NCBI GenBank assembly: GCA_937926145.1 | Contig: CALANW010000164.1 | Location: 1 to 64,000, forward strand | Origin: an uncultured Ruminococcus sp. | Lineage (GTDB): Bacteria > Bacillota > Clostridia > Oscillospirales > Ruminococcaceae | Length of the DNA stretch: 64,000 nucleotides | Direction: 5' to 3' | In this document: positions 25,255 to 34,447 of the stretch, one piece after another | Layout: every line of letters begins with the position of its first letter | Numbering within the stretch: the stretch's first letter is position 1 | The notes under the pieces: model-generated | The model's database searches: none | Seen by the model: only the letters and a program-made list of their open reading frames with translations | What the model was told of the DNA's origin: nothing | Made by a program: the position numbers and the translations under genes

Positions 25255-25376
25255 AAATCTACCAACCTTTTTGAAAAACTCCGCACTATATAAATGAAAA
25301 CGCTGATCGATACGTTCCTGCTGTGCTTCGATCAGTTGTTTCAAAACAAGAACGTTCTTAAAAGCGAGGGAAAGCA

Positions 25377-26966
25377 ATGGAAAAGCAAAAGGCTGACGAG
25401 CTTATATTCTCATACATAAGGAAGATATTCGGCTTCGCAATGTCGAAGCTTTCCAAAATCGACGAAGCGGAAGAGCTTGCGGCGGAGATAACCTTTCAGG
25501 TATATTCATCTTTATTAAAGCAGGATAGGATCGAAAATCCCGACGGTTATATATTCCGCATTACGAAAAACGTCTATGCAAAGCATATTGACGGCAAAAA
25601 GCTCACCGCTTCCGTTGACGGGATCGAATATCTGCCCGACAATGATGATTTTACTCTTGATATTTCAGACAGTGAAAGCTATGGAATCCTCATACGTGAG
25701 ATAACCTATCTTTCCAAAATTCAGCGTGAAATAATCGTTCAGCACTATTTTCATGACAAAAAGGTCAAGGAAATTGCAGAACTGCTTTACTTAAATGAAA
25801 ACACAGTCAAATGGCATCTGACCTGCTCACGAAAGGAGTTAAAATTAGGTATGGAAAAGACAAGAACAACGGGAACTCTCGGCACAGAACCGATACATTT
25901 TGCTGATATGGGACACAGCGGCGAAGCCGCAGGCATACGGGATACATCTTACTATTTGGCAAAGGTCATCACGCAGAATATTGCTTACGCGGCATATCAT
26001 CAGCCGAGAAGCGTGAACGAGATAGCCGAAGAACTGGGCATCAATCCGATTTTTGTAGAGGACGAGGTCGCTGTTCTTGAAGAATACGGCTTTATGGACA
26101 AACTCAAAAACGGAAAATATCTTACAAACATTCTGATCTATGAGCCAAATGCAAAACGCACAGAAATTTACAAGGAGATCGACCCCAAATTTTCAAAGCT
26201 TTTTGCGGAGAAATTTTTTGCGCCGATACTTGAAAAGATAACTGCGATCCCCGATTGGCTCAACGTCCCCGACAATGATATAAACCTTATGAAATGGTCG
26301 CTTGTAAGCTTTATGGCGCAGAAACTCATAATTTCGGACAGCAATGACCTTACAAAATTTTATGTAAAACGTCCCGACGGCGGAAATTATATAGCTTTTG
26401 CAACTCTTGATGTTAAATCGGGCAATACCGAACCGAATAAATATTGGTACTGCGGAGATATGGGAAGATGCAATTTTTCCGACGGAATATGGTGGAAAAG
26501 CTGGCAGTTCGATCACAACTGGGCGGGCAGAAGCAAGCGCTGGCGTGACAATCTTACGGAAGATTATGACAAAATGTATTTTTGGCTGAAAGGTCAGCTC
26601 CCCGAAATGCCGTCAAACGCCGAAAGCTATGCACGTCTGCTTGAAAAAGGCTATCTTTTGAAAAGATCGGACAGCTATCAGTGTGAACTTATCATCTGTG
26701 ACAGTGAAAAGAAGTGGCTGGACTATATCCCGAACGCCTCCGAGGAAATTATGGAACTGGCACGTCAATACACAGCCGAGGTCGAAAAAGCCGAGCTTAT
26801 CGGTCAGCCGAAGCATATGCACGAGCTGATAAAATGCATGAACAAATCGTTGGCATGGTCGCTCCAGACAAGGATAATGGAACATCTGCTTGATATGGGT
26901 GTTCTGAAACAGCCGACAGCGGAGCAGGCAAAGGGACTTTCCACTATTATGTTTATGGGTGAATAA
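25377..26966 (+). CDS. ECF-type sigma factor fused to a large C-terminal domain
   Basis: A 529-residue protein. Residues ~5-75 resemble sigma region 2 (EAEELAAEITFQVYSSL, NPDGYIFRITKNVY) and ~105-155 region 4 (LSKIQREIIVQHYFHDKKVK, AELLYLNENTVKWHLTCSRK). A further ~370 residues follow; residues ~210-250 look like a winged helix (RSVNEIAEELGINPIFVEDE, AVLEEYGF), and the rest is an aromatic-rich domain (WYCGDMGRCNFSDGIWWKSW) I do not recognise. There is no anti-sigma gene next to it, so the fused part may control activity. GCGAGGG precedes the ATG. It ends in a strong terminator. Confidence 0.8.
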   Translation: MEKQKADELIFSYIRKIFGFAMSKLSKIDEAEELAAEITFQVYSSLLKQDRIENPDGYIFRITKNVYAKHIDGKKLTASVDGIEYLPDNDDFTLDISDSESYGILIREITYLSKIQREIIVQHYFHDKKVKEIAELLYLNENTVKWHLTCSRKELKLGMEKTRTTGTLGTEPIHFADMGHSGEAAGIRDTSYYLAKVITQNIAYAAYHQPRSVNEIAEELGINPIFVEDEVAVLEEYGFMDKLKNGKYLTNILIYEPNAKRTEIYKEIDPKFSKLFAEKFFAPILEKITAIPDWLNVPDNDINLMKWSLVSFMAQKLIISDSNDLTKFYVKRPDGGNYIAFATLDVKSGNTEPNKYWYCGDMGRCNFSDGIWWKSWQFDHNWAGRSKRWRDNLTEDYDKMYFWLKGQLPEMPSNAESYARLLEKGYLLKRSDSYQCELIICDSEKKWLDYIPNASEEIMELARQYTAEVEKAELIGQPKHMHELIKCMNKSLAWSLQTRIMEHLLDMGVLKQPTAEQAKGLSTIMFMGE

Positions 26967-26970
26967 AATT

Positions 26971-27011
26971 TGGGACTGTTACGGTACAAAGCTGTAACAG
27001 TCCCATTTTTT
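26971..27011 (+). terminator. Terminator after the sigma-factor fusion gene
   Basis: TGGGACTGTTAC (26971-26982) and GTAACAGTCCCA (26994-27005) pair perfectly and are followed by TTTTTT. A small GCCTT/AAGGC hairpin just downstream could help end the converging gltD transcript. Confidence 0.85.
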
Positions 27012-27057
27012 AGCCTTCAAAAAGGCAAATAAAAATTAAAATGTTTATAACACGGAT

Positions 27058-28551
27058 TTATCTCAGCGTCGTGTATCCCATAAGTGCTTCGTCAACCTGA
27101 CGTGCGGCTTCTCTGCCCTCACGGATAGCCCATACTACGAGGGACTGACCGCGGTGCATATCGCCTGCGGTGAATACCTTGTCAACGCTGGTCTTGTAGT
27201 CGTTTGGCGAAGCGGTTTCAACGTTAGTTCTTGCGGTGAGTTTTACGCCGAAATCATCGGTGATGTACTTCTCCGTGCCGAGGAAGCCTGCTGCGATGAG
27301 AACGAGGTCGGCAGGAATTACCTGCTCACTGCCGCTTACCTGCTCCATTGTTGTTCTGCCCGTTTCTTCGTTCTTGACGGGGGCAAGCTTTATCGTTTCG
27401 ATAGCGCGAACGTGACCCTCGTCATCTTTGAGGAACTGCTTTACGGTCGTCTGATAGATTCTTGGGTCGTGACCGAATACTGCGATAGCTTCTTCCTGAC
27501 CGTAGTCCGTCTTGCAGACTCTCGGCCACTCGGGCCATGGGTTGTTTGCTGCACGTTCATCGGGGAGCTTTGGCATCATTTCGAGCTGAACTACCGACTT
27601 GCAGCCGTGACGGATAGATGTTGCGACGCAGTCATTGCCCGTGTCGCCGCCGCCGATAACAACGACGTTCTTATACTTTGCGCTGATGTAATAACCGTCC
27701 GAAAGGTTCGAGCTGATAAGGCTCTTTGTTGTGGCTTTGAGGAAATCCACTGCGAAGTAGATGCCCTTTGCGTCACGTCCGTGGACGTTGATATCACGCG
27801 GATTGCCCGAGCCGCAGCAGAGGATAACTGCATCGTATTTCTGTTTGAGTTCTTCTGCGGTAACGTCAACGCCGACATTCACGCCGAGCTTGAACTTTAC
27901 GCCCTCAGCTTCCATAAGTTTGATACGTCTGTCGATAACGCTCTTTTCAAGCTTCATATTCGGGATACCGTACATGAGCAGTCCGCCGGGACGGTCTTCA
28001 CGCTCATAAACAGTTACGCTGTGACCTCTTCTGTTAAGGCGCTGTGCGGCTGCAAGACCTGCAGGACCTGAGCCGATAACTGCGATCTTCTTGTCCGTGC
28101 GGACAGACGGAGCTTTCGGCTTGATGATGTCATGCTCAAAAGCGTATTCGATAACAGCGTATTCGTTGTCCTTTACGGTAACGGGGCTGCCGTTAAGTCC
28201 GCAGGTGCAGGCTTTTTCGCAGAGCGCAGGGCATACCCTCGAAGTGAATTCGGGGAAGCTGTTCGTCAGAAGCAGTCTTTCCGCTGCGCTCGCCATATCA
28301 CCGTGGTAAACGAGGTCGTTCCATTCCGGGCAGAGGTTGTTGAGCGGACAGCCCGAAACCATACCGTCCTGGAGCGGCTTGCCGTACTGGCAGAACGGAA
28401 CGCCGCAGTCCATACATCTTGCTGCCTGCTTTTTGCGAGCCTCCATATCCATAGGAGTATGGAACTCACGATAGTTTTTTATTCTTTCAAGCGGTTTTTC
28501 ACACTTGTTTTCGCATCTTTCAAATTCAAGAAATCCTGTTGATTTACCCAT
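27058..28551 (-). CDS. gltD: Glutamate synthase (NADPH), small subunit
   Basis: A 497-residue FAD and iron-sulfur subunit that passes electrons from NADPH to GltB. N-terminal cysteines sit in AARCMDCGVPFCQYG and CPLNNLCPEW, then CPALCEKACTCGLNG. The FAD site is VIGSGPAGLAAAQRLNRRGH and the NADPH site VVIGGGDTGNDCVATS. The C-terminal ATPNDYKT-like segment (ASPNDYKTSVDKVFTAGDMH) is conserved. GGGGAGGT lies before the ATG. It follows gltB by 20 bp in one operon. Confidence 0.95.
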   Translation of the reverse strand: MGKSTGFLEFERCENKCEKPLERIKNYREFHTPMDMEARKKQAARCMDCGVPFCQYGKPLQDGMVSGCPLNNLCPEWNDLVYHGDMASAAERLLLTNSFPEFTSRVCPALCEKACTCGLNGSPVTVKDNEYAVIEYAFEHDIIKPKAPSVRTDKKIAVIGSGPAGLAAAQRLNRRGHSVTVYEREDRPGGLLMYGIPNMKLEKSVIDRRIKLMEAEGVKFKLGVNVGVDVTAEELKQKYDAVILCCGSGNPRDINVHGRDAKGIYFAVDFLKATTKSLISSNLSDGYYISAKYKNVVVIGGGDTGNDCVATSIRHGCKSVVQLEMMPKLPDERAANNPWPEWPRVCKTDYGQEEAIAVFGHDPRIYQTTVKQFLKDDEGHVRAIETIKLAPVKNEETGRTTMEQVSGSEQVIPADLVLIAAGFLGTEKYITDDFGVKLTARTNVETASPNDYKTSVDKVFTAGDMHRGQSLVVWAIREGREAARQVDEALMGYTTLR

Positions 28552-28571
28552 TTTACATTACCTCCCCGAAA

Positions 28572-31500
28572 TTACTTCATATTCTCATGGAAAGCGGAGA
28601 TACGAGCTTCTTCGCTGCTCTGTCCCTGAGCCTCAAACTTCCTGATGCTGTTCATCATCTTCGCATAGTCGTGAGGAATTACCTTTTTGAACTTAGGGAG
28701 GAACTCGTCAAAGTGATCGAGTATCTCTCTGCCGAGAACGGAGTTTGTAGCAGCCGTATGTTCTTCGATGAGCTGGCGGAGCTGTGCAACATCGTCGGGG
28801 TCGCTCACCTTTGTGAAGTCAACGAGCGACTTGTTGAGCTTTGTGTAAAGGTCGAAATTTTCATCGAGAACATAAGCGATACCGCCGCTCATACCTGCGG
28901 CAAAGTTCTTGCCCGTGCCGCCGAGGATAACTGCAACGCCGCCCGTCATATATTCGCAGCCGTGGTCGCCGACACCCTCAACAACGACAGTCGCACCGGA
29001 GTTTCTTACGCAGAAACGCTCGCCTGCAACGCCCGAGATGAACGCCTTGCCGCTCGTTGCGCCGAAAAGTGCAACGTTGCCGACGATGATGTTCTCATCC
29101 GATCTGAGCTTGGAATTCTTGGGCTGGAAAAGTACAAGTTTACCGCCCGAAAGTCCCTTGCCGAAGTAGTCGTTGCTGTCGCCCTCAAGGGTAATTGTAA
29201 GTCCCTTGGGGATAAATGCGCCGAAGCTCTGACCGCCTGCGCCGTGGCAGTTTATAACGTAAGTATCTTCATCAAGAGTGTTGTAATAACGCTTTGTGAT
29301 CTCCGAACCGAAGATAGTTCCGAGGGTTCTGTTGAGATTGTTTACGTTGAGTTCGATCTTCTTAGGCTTTTGGGTTTCGAGTGCGAGCATCATCTCGGGA
29401 AGTATCTTTGTTTCATCGATGGTCTTTTCAAGCTCGAAATCAAATGCATTTGCAGGGTCGAAGTGGAGGTTGCTCTCGCCGTGTGTGAACGGATTTTCGA
29501 GAATTGCGCTCATATCGACCTTTGCAGCCTTGCTGTCGGGAGCGAAATCCTTCTTGCGGAGGAGGTCGGAACGTCCGATAAGCTCATCTACTGTACGGAT
29601 TCCGAGCTTTGCCATATATTCACGCATTTCCTCTGCAATAAAGGTCATAAAGTTTACGATATATTCGGGTTTGCCCTTGAAACGCTTGCGGAGTTCGGGG
29701 TTCTGTGTTGCAACGCCTACGGGGCAGGTGTCAAGGTTGCAGACTCTCATCATTACGCAGCCCATTGTTACCAGCGGAGCGGTAGCGAAGCCGTATTCCT
29801 CTGCGCCGAGCATTGCTGCGATGACGACATCACGTCCCGTCATCATCTTGCCGTCCGTTTCAATGACAACTCTTGAACGGAGTCCGTTCTTGATAAGTGT
29901 CTTGTGTGTTTCTGCAAGTCCGAGTTCCCAAGGAAGACCTGCGTTGTGAATGGAGCTGCCGGGAGCAGCACCAGTACCGCCGTCATATCCTGAGATAAGG
30001 ATAACTCCTGCGCCTGCCTTTGCAACGCCTGCTGCGATAGTGCCTACGCCGACTTCGGAAACGAGCTTAACGGAAATTCTTGCGTCCGTGTTTGCGTTTT
30101 TGAGGTCATAGATAAGCTGTGCAAGGTCTTCGATAGAGTAGATATCGTGGTGCGGAGGAGGTGAGATAAGAGCAACACCCGGAGTCGAATGACGTGTCTT
30201 TGCTATCCAAGGATAAACTTTCTTTGCGGGAAGATGTCCGCCCTCGCCCGGCTTTGCACCCTGAGCCATTTTGATCTGGATCTCCTTAGCGGAGGTGAGG
30301 TACTTCGAAGTTACACCGAAACGTCCCGATGCTACCTGCTTGATAGCGGAGCATTTGTCCTCGTCCGTGCCTGCTGTGATTATTCTTTCGAGGTCTTCAC
30401 CGCCCTCACCGCTGTTCGACTTGCCGCCGATGCGGTTCATGGCGATAGCCATACATTCGTGTGCTTCCTGCGAGATAGAACCGTAGGACATTGCGCCCGT
30501 CTTGAAGCGGTGCATAATGCTTGCTGCGCTTTCAACCTCATCAAGCAGGATTCCGCCGTCCTCGGGGAAGTTGAAGTCAAGAGTGCTTCTGAGCGTGAGG
30601 TTCTTGTCCTCAGCGTTGAGAGCCTCGGAATACTTTTTATAAAGCTTGTAATCGCCCGTCCAAGTGGACTGCTGGAGAAGATGTATCGTGAGCGGATTGT
30701 AAAGGTGTTCTTCCTTGCCGCTGCGTGACTTGTGGTTGCCGATGCTTTCGATAGCTTCGTTTACCGTGAGGTCGCGCGGGTCGAATGCAGCATCGTGGAG
30801 AGCAAGGCTTCTTGCGCTGATGTCGTCAAGGTCGATACCGCCAATTCTGCTGACAGTGTCGGGGAAGAATTCCTCGCAGACGCTCTTGCTTATGCCGAGC
30901 GCTTCAAAGATCTTTGAACCCTGATAGGACTGGATAGTAGAGATACCCATTTTGGAAGAAATTTTAACGATGCCGTCAACGATAGCCTTAACATAAGCGT
31001 TGAGAGCCTCGGTGTATTCCTTGTCGATCGTTCTGTCGGAAGTAAGCTCATAGAGCGTATCCATTGCAAGGTAAGGGTTAACTGCGCTCGCACCAAAGCC
31101 GAGGAGAGTTGCGAAGTGATGAACTTCGGTAGGCTCTGCTGTTTCGATGATAAGCGAGATAGCTGTGTTCTTTCTCGTCTTTACAAGGTAGGTTTCAAGA
31201 GCCGCAACAGCAAGGAGCGACGGGATAGCGAGGTTATCCTTGTCAACGCCGCGGTCGGTGAGGATAAGGATAGTTGCACCGTCCTCGTGAGCCTTGTCAG
31301 CCTGACGGTAAAGGTTCTCAATAGCTTCGCGGAGAGTTGAAGTCTTCTTATTGTAAAGCATCGAGATATCAGCAGTTTTAAGGCTCTCGATATTCGATGT
31401 ACGAATTTTGAGCAGGTCAAGATTCGTAAGAACTGGGTTTCTTATCTGAAGAACAAGGCAGTTCTTTTCATCGTCTTTGAGAATGTTGCCCGATGCGCCG

Positions 31501-33140
31501 AGATAAACTGTCGTATCGGTGATAACGGATTCTCTGATAGCGTCTATCGGAGGATTGGTTACCTGCGCAAAGAGCTGCTTGAAGTAGTCAAAGAGCGGTG
31601 GGTTCGTGTTGGAGAGCGGAGGCACAGGTGTATCTGCGCCCATTGCAGCGGTCGGCTCAGAACCCGTGAGAGCCATTGGTATCATCGTGCTGCGGATAGA
31701 TTCATAAGTATAACCGAAAGCGTGCTGAAGTCTTTCAAGCTCCTCGCCCGAGTAACGCGCAGGCTTCTTGTTCGGAATATAGAATTCGGAAAGTGGGTGG
31801 AGATTGTGGTCGAGCCATTCACCGTATGGGTGACGCTTGCTGTAGTAATCCTTGAGCTTTTCGTCCTCAACAAGCTCGCCCTTGACGGTATCGACAAGGA
31901 GCATCTTGCCGGGGTGAAGCCTTTCCTTTTTAACGATAACATCGGCAGGGATATCGAGTGCGCCGACTTCGGAGGAGAGGATAAGATACTTGTCCGTGCC
32001 GTTGTCGGTGATATAATAACGTGACGGACGCAGACCGTTTCTGTCGAGGACAGCACCGAGAACATCACCGTCAGAGAAGATGATAGATGCAGGACCGTCC
32101 CAAGGTTCCATCATCGTTGCATAATACTGATAGAATGCGCGCTTTTCACGGCTGATAGTCTTGCTGTACTGCCAAGGCTCAGGAATGAGCATCATAACAG
32201 CGAGCGGAAGATCAACGCCTGCCATTGTCATAAATTCGAGAGTGTTGTCAAGACGTGCGGAGTCCGAACCTCTTACATCGAGAACGGGGACGATGTCTTT
32301 CATTCTGTTGCCGATAAGGTCGCTGACGAGAACGGATTCACGGCTGAGCATCTTGTCAACGTTGCCCGTGATAGTGTTGATCTCGCCGTTGTGAACGATA
32401 AGGCGGTTCGGGTGTGAACGCTGCCAGCTCGGGTTCGTGTTCGTGCTGAAACGTGAGTGAACGATGCCGATAGCGGAAACATATTCTTCGCCGTCGAGGT
32501 CGAGGTAGAATTTACGAAGCTGGTTAACGAGGAACATACCTTTATATACAATAGTACGGCTCGAGCAGGAGCAAACGTAGGTGTCCTTGTTCTGCTTTTC
32601 AAATACCATTCTTGCTATGTAAAGCTTTCTGTCGAAGTCGATGCCCTTTGCGCAGTCGTCAGGCTTCTTGATGAATGCCTGATAGATGTTCGGCATACTT
32701 TCGAGAGCCTTTGTGCCGAGAACATCGGGGTTCACGGGGACTTTTCTCCAGCCGAGGAATTCGAGGTTCTCGGCGATAAGTGTTTTCTCAAAGTCAGCCA
32801 TTGCGAAGCGGCACTGATCTTCGGACTGTGGGAAGAAGAACATACCGATACCGTATTCACGCTCGCCGCCGATCTCGATGCCTGCTTCCTTTGCAGCCTT
32901 TTTGAAGAAAGAGTGGCTGATCTGGAGGAGGATACCAACGCCGTCGCCTGTTTTGCCCTCTGCGTCCTTACCTGCGCGGTGTTCAAGCGTTTCAACGATC
33001 TTGAGCGCGTTGTCAACAACGGTGTAGTCAGCCTTGCCGCTCATATTTACGACAGCGCCGATGCCGCAGTTTTCGTGTTCAAATCTCGGATCGTACAAGC
33101 CGTCTTTCTGGAACGGCTCCTGATTTCTGTAATTATCCAT
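28572..33140 (-). CDS. gltB: Glutamate synthase, large subunit
   Basis: A 1522-residue enzyme making two glutamates from glutamine and 2-oxoglutarate. After a short propeptide the amidotransferase nucleophile Cys is in FEHENCGIGAVVNMSG (about residue 23). The FMN domain has SGYDGGTGAAPGSS, and the iron-sulfur cysteines lie in CVMMRVCNLDTCPVGVATQ (about 1127). The C-terminal beta-helix has VALFGATSGKAFISGVAGE and NSGATVVVEGVGDHGCEYMT. The start at 33140 follows AAGGAG; an ATG 11 codons upstream has no such site. It runs in an operon with gltD. Confidence 0.96.
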   Translation of the reverse strand: MDNYRNQEPFQKDGLYDPRFEHENCGIGAVVNMSGKADYTVVDNALKIVETLEHRAGKDAEGKTGDGVGILLQISHSFFKKAAKEAGIEIGGEREYGIGMFFFPQSEDQCRFAMADFEKTLIAENLEFLGWRKVPVNPDVLGTKALESMPNIYQAFIKKPDDCAKGIDFDRKLYIARMVFEKQNKDTYVCSCSSRTIVYKGMFLVNQLRKFYLDLDGEEYVSAIGIVHSRFSTNTNPSWQRSHPNRLIVHNGEINTITGNVDKMLSRESVLVSDLIGNRMKDIVPVLDVRGSDSARLDNTLEFMTMAGVDLPLAVMMLIPEPWQYSKTISREKRAFYQYYATMMEPWDGPASIIFSDGDVLGAVLDRNGLRPSRYYITDNGTDKYLILSSEVGALDIPADVIVKKERLHPGKMLLVDTVKGELVEDEKLKDYYSKRHPYGEWLDHNLHPLSEFYIPNKKPARYSGEELERLQHAFGYTYESIRSTMIPMALTGSEPTAAMGADTPVPPLSNTNPPLFDYFKQLFAQVTNPPIDAIRESVITDTTVYLGASGNILKDDEKNCLVLQIRNPVLTNLDLLKIRTSNIESLKTADISMLYNKKTSTLREAIENLYRQADKAHEDGATILILTDRGVDKDNLAIPSLLAVAALETYLVKTRKNTAISLIIETAEPTEVHHFATLLGFGASAVNPYLAMDTLYELTSDRTIDKEYTEALNAYVKAIVDGIVKISSKMGISTIQSYQGSKIFEALGISKSVCEEFFPDTVSRIGGIDLDDISARSLALHDAAFDPRDLTVNEAIESIGNHKSRSGKEEHLYNPLTIHLLQQSTWTGDYKLYKKYSEALNAEDKNLTLRSTLDFNFPEDGGILLDEVESAASIMHRFKTGAMSYGSISQEAHECMAIAMNRIGGKSNSGEGGEDLERIITAGTDEDKCSAIKQVASGRFGVTSKYLTSAKEIQIKMAQGAKPGEGGHLPAKKVYPWIAKTRHSTPGVALISPPPHHDIYSIEDLAQLIYDLKNANTDARISVKLVSEVGVGTIAAGVAKAGAGVILISGYDGGTGAAPGSSIHNAGLPWELGLAETHKTLIKNGLRSRVVIETDGKMMTGRDVVIAAMLGAEEYGFATAPLVTMGCVMMRVCNLDTCPVGVATQNPELRKRFKGKPEYIVNFMTFIAEEMREYMAKLGIRTVDELIGRSDLLRKKDFAPDSKAAKVDMSAILENPFTHGESNLHFDPANAFDFELEKTIDETKILPEMMLALETQKPKKIELNVNNLNRTLGTIFGSEITKRYYNTLDEDTYVINCHGAGGQSFGAFIPKGLTITLEGDSNDYFGKGLSGGKLVLFQPKNSKLRSDENIIVGNVALFGATSGKAFISGVAGERFCVRNSGATVVVEGVGDHGCEYMTGGVAVILGGTGKNFAAGMSGGIAYVLDENFDLYTKLNKSLVDFTKVSDPDDVAQLRQLIEEHTAATNSVLGREILDHFDEFLPKFKKVIPHDYAKMMNSIRKFEAQGQSSEEARISAFHENMK

Positions 33141-33243
33141 AAGCGTTCTCCTTAATTCTGATCCCCGATACAATGGCGGCGGATCGGTTTATTTTATACG
33201 ATTGTCTTCCCTGAAAATACAATCGTTTTTCTGCGATGTTATT

Positions 33244-33272
33244 ATTCTATCACATAAAAAAGCACTTGTCAA
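33244..33272 (-). promoter_or_regulatory. gltBD promoter
   Basis: On the minus strand TTGACA (33267-33272), a 17-bp spacer and TAGAAT (33244-33249). The ~95-nt leader contains CGATTGT/ACAATCG, a 7-bp hairpin. I see no glutamine or other known riboswitch. Confidence 0.8.
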
Positions 33273-33420
33273 GGATTTTTGCAAGATTAATAATTAATTC
33301 CTGCGTTTTATATCAAATAATACACAAAAATCCTTTTAAACACGCTTTTTTTGATGAATTTATGAAATTGACATTCAAAAAACTTTTAATTTTGGCTATT
33401 TTATTAAGAAAGCACTCATA

Positions 33421-33446
33421 AAAAAAGAACGGGTGACCATTCTTAG
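33421..33446 (-). terminator. Orphan terminator-like hairpin upstream of gltB
   Basis: On the minus strand AAGAATGG-TCAC-CCGTTCTT is an 8-bp stem (one G-T pair) followed by seven T. It ends no visible gene: the preceding gene already has its own terminator at 33544-33589. The ~100 bp between (33447-33543) might encode a small minus-strand RNA; two copies of TTTCCTAA occur in it. Confidence 0.45.
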
Positions 33447-33543
33447 GAAAATTATTGCCGAAGCAGGATAGTTATTCGTATCGTTCCCGACTGCGCTATA
33501 GAAAAATTTTATGGGTTTTGTTAGGAAAGCTATCGTTTTTATG

Positions 33544-33589
33544 AAAAAATCCGCGCATCATCGTTCCGTTCGATGATGTGCGGATTTTT
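33544..33589 (-). terminator. Terminator of the 33602-34300 gene (bidirectional)
   Basis: AAAAATCCGCGCATCATCG and CGATGATGTGCGGATTTTT pair around TTCCGTT with one mismatch. T-tracts appear on both strands. Confidence 0.85.
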
Positions 33590-33601
33590 GCGTGAGTATT
33601 A

Positions 33602-34300
33602 TTAATAGAATCTCTTCTTGTTCTTCTTTGTTACGATGATGACAACAACAACTGCTGCAACTACAACAACTGCTGCGATGATGATAACGATAAGAACAAC
33701 GTTGTTTCCGCTGCTTGCTGCCGATGTGCTTTCTGCTGTTGTTTCAGCTGCTGTGGTTTCGGCAGGTGCTTCGGTTTCAGCTTCGGTGATCTCTTCAGCT
33801 TCTTCGGTGGTCTCAGCCGTTGTTTCACGAACAGGGGGATCGTAGTTTGTGATCTTAACATAAGTAACGATCATCTTAACGCCGCGGTCGCCGATGCAGA
33901 TATTGTTTACGGTAGAAAAATCATCGCTTCCATAAGCAAGAACCATTGCATCATAGTCAAAAAGTGCGTGTGTGTCATCATATTCATAAGGAACTACCTG
34001 CGCCCAGATCTGAGGGTCAGCATTGTAGTTTTGGAATATAAGCTCTACCTGATACTGATCGGGGAGTGCTGCTTCACCATCAAGTTCGTACTGAACTTCG
34101 ATCACGCTGTCGGGAGTGATTCCCATTGGATCGATCTCTGCGTTTGAATATGTAATGGACTGACCCCAAGCACCGTTTGTCTGAACTGCTCTTGTAACGG
34201 AAGGTTCAAAGTCCTGTGCTTCAGCGAAAGCTGTAAAGGTCATGCAGAATGCTGCAAAAACTCCGGCTGCGATACCGGAAATTATTTTAGAAATTTTCAT
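33602..34300 (-). CDS. Secreted, membrane-anchored surface protein with beta-sandwich-like domain
   Basis: A 232-residue protein with a signal peptide (ISGIAAGVFAAFCMTFTAFAEA), a ~125-residue domain rich in beta-prone and aromatic residues (VQTNGAWGQSITYSNAEI, QIWAQVVPYEYDDTHALFDY), a Thr/Glu/Ala-rich linker (TTAETTEEAEEITEAETEA), one C-terminal transmembrane segment rich in Val/Ile and a KKNKKRFY tail. This is a type I surface anchor without a sortase motif. The domain recalls Ruminococcus carbohydrate-binding-like modules (DUF5620 type), but this is uncertain. Another gene at 49551-50282 has the same layout. Confidence 0.75.
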   Translation of the reverse strand: MKISKIISGIAAGVFAAFCMTFTAFAEAQDFEPSVTRAVQTNGAWGQSITYSNAEIDPMGITPDSVIEVQYELDGEAALPDQYQVELIFQNYNADPQIWAQVVPYEYDDTHALFDYDAMVLAYGSDDFSTVNNICIGDRGVKMIVTYVKITNYDPPVRETTAETTEEAEEITEAETEAPAETTAAETTAESTSAASSGNNVVLIVIIIAAVVVVAAVVVVIIVTKKNKKRFY

Positions 34301-34348
34301 CTTTCTTCTTCTCCTATTCTTTAAAAATTTATATGAAAATACACATTA

Positions 34349-34377
34349 ATTCTATACCAGATCAGTTGTATTGTCAA
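34349..34377 (-). promoter_or_regulatory. Promoter of the 33602-34300 surface-protein gene
   Basis: On the minus strand TTGACA (34372-34377), a 17-bp spacer and TAGAAT (34349-34354), 49 bp before the ATG. Confidence 0.75.
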
Positions 34378-34447
34378 TATATTACTGATGGTTTCGTTCA
34401 AATCAACAAAATGTGTGCGGAAAATCCATTGCAAAGCTTGCAATTTG

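Noticed and set aside
27154..33155. Long open frames antisense to gltD and gltB (for example 27154-28071, 28539-29876, 32457-33155)
   Set aside because: They mirror the codon bias of the well-supported sense genes, have no start signals and no recognisable domains.
33141..33272. Glutamine riboswitch in the gltB leader
   Set aside because: The ~95-nt leader has one plain hairpin and none of the conserved glnA-RNA segments.
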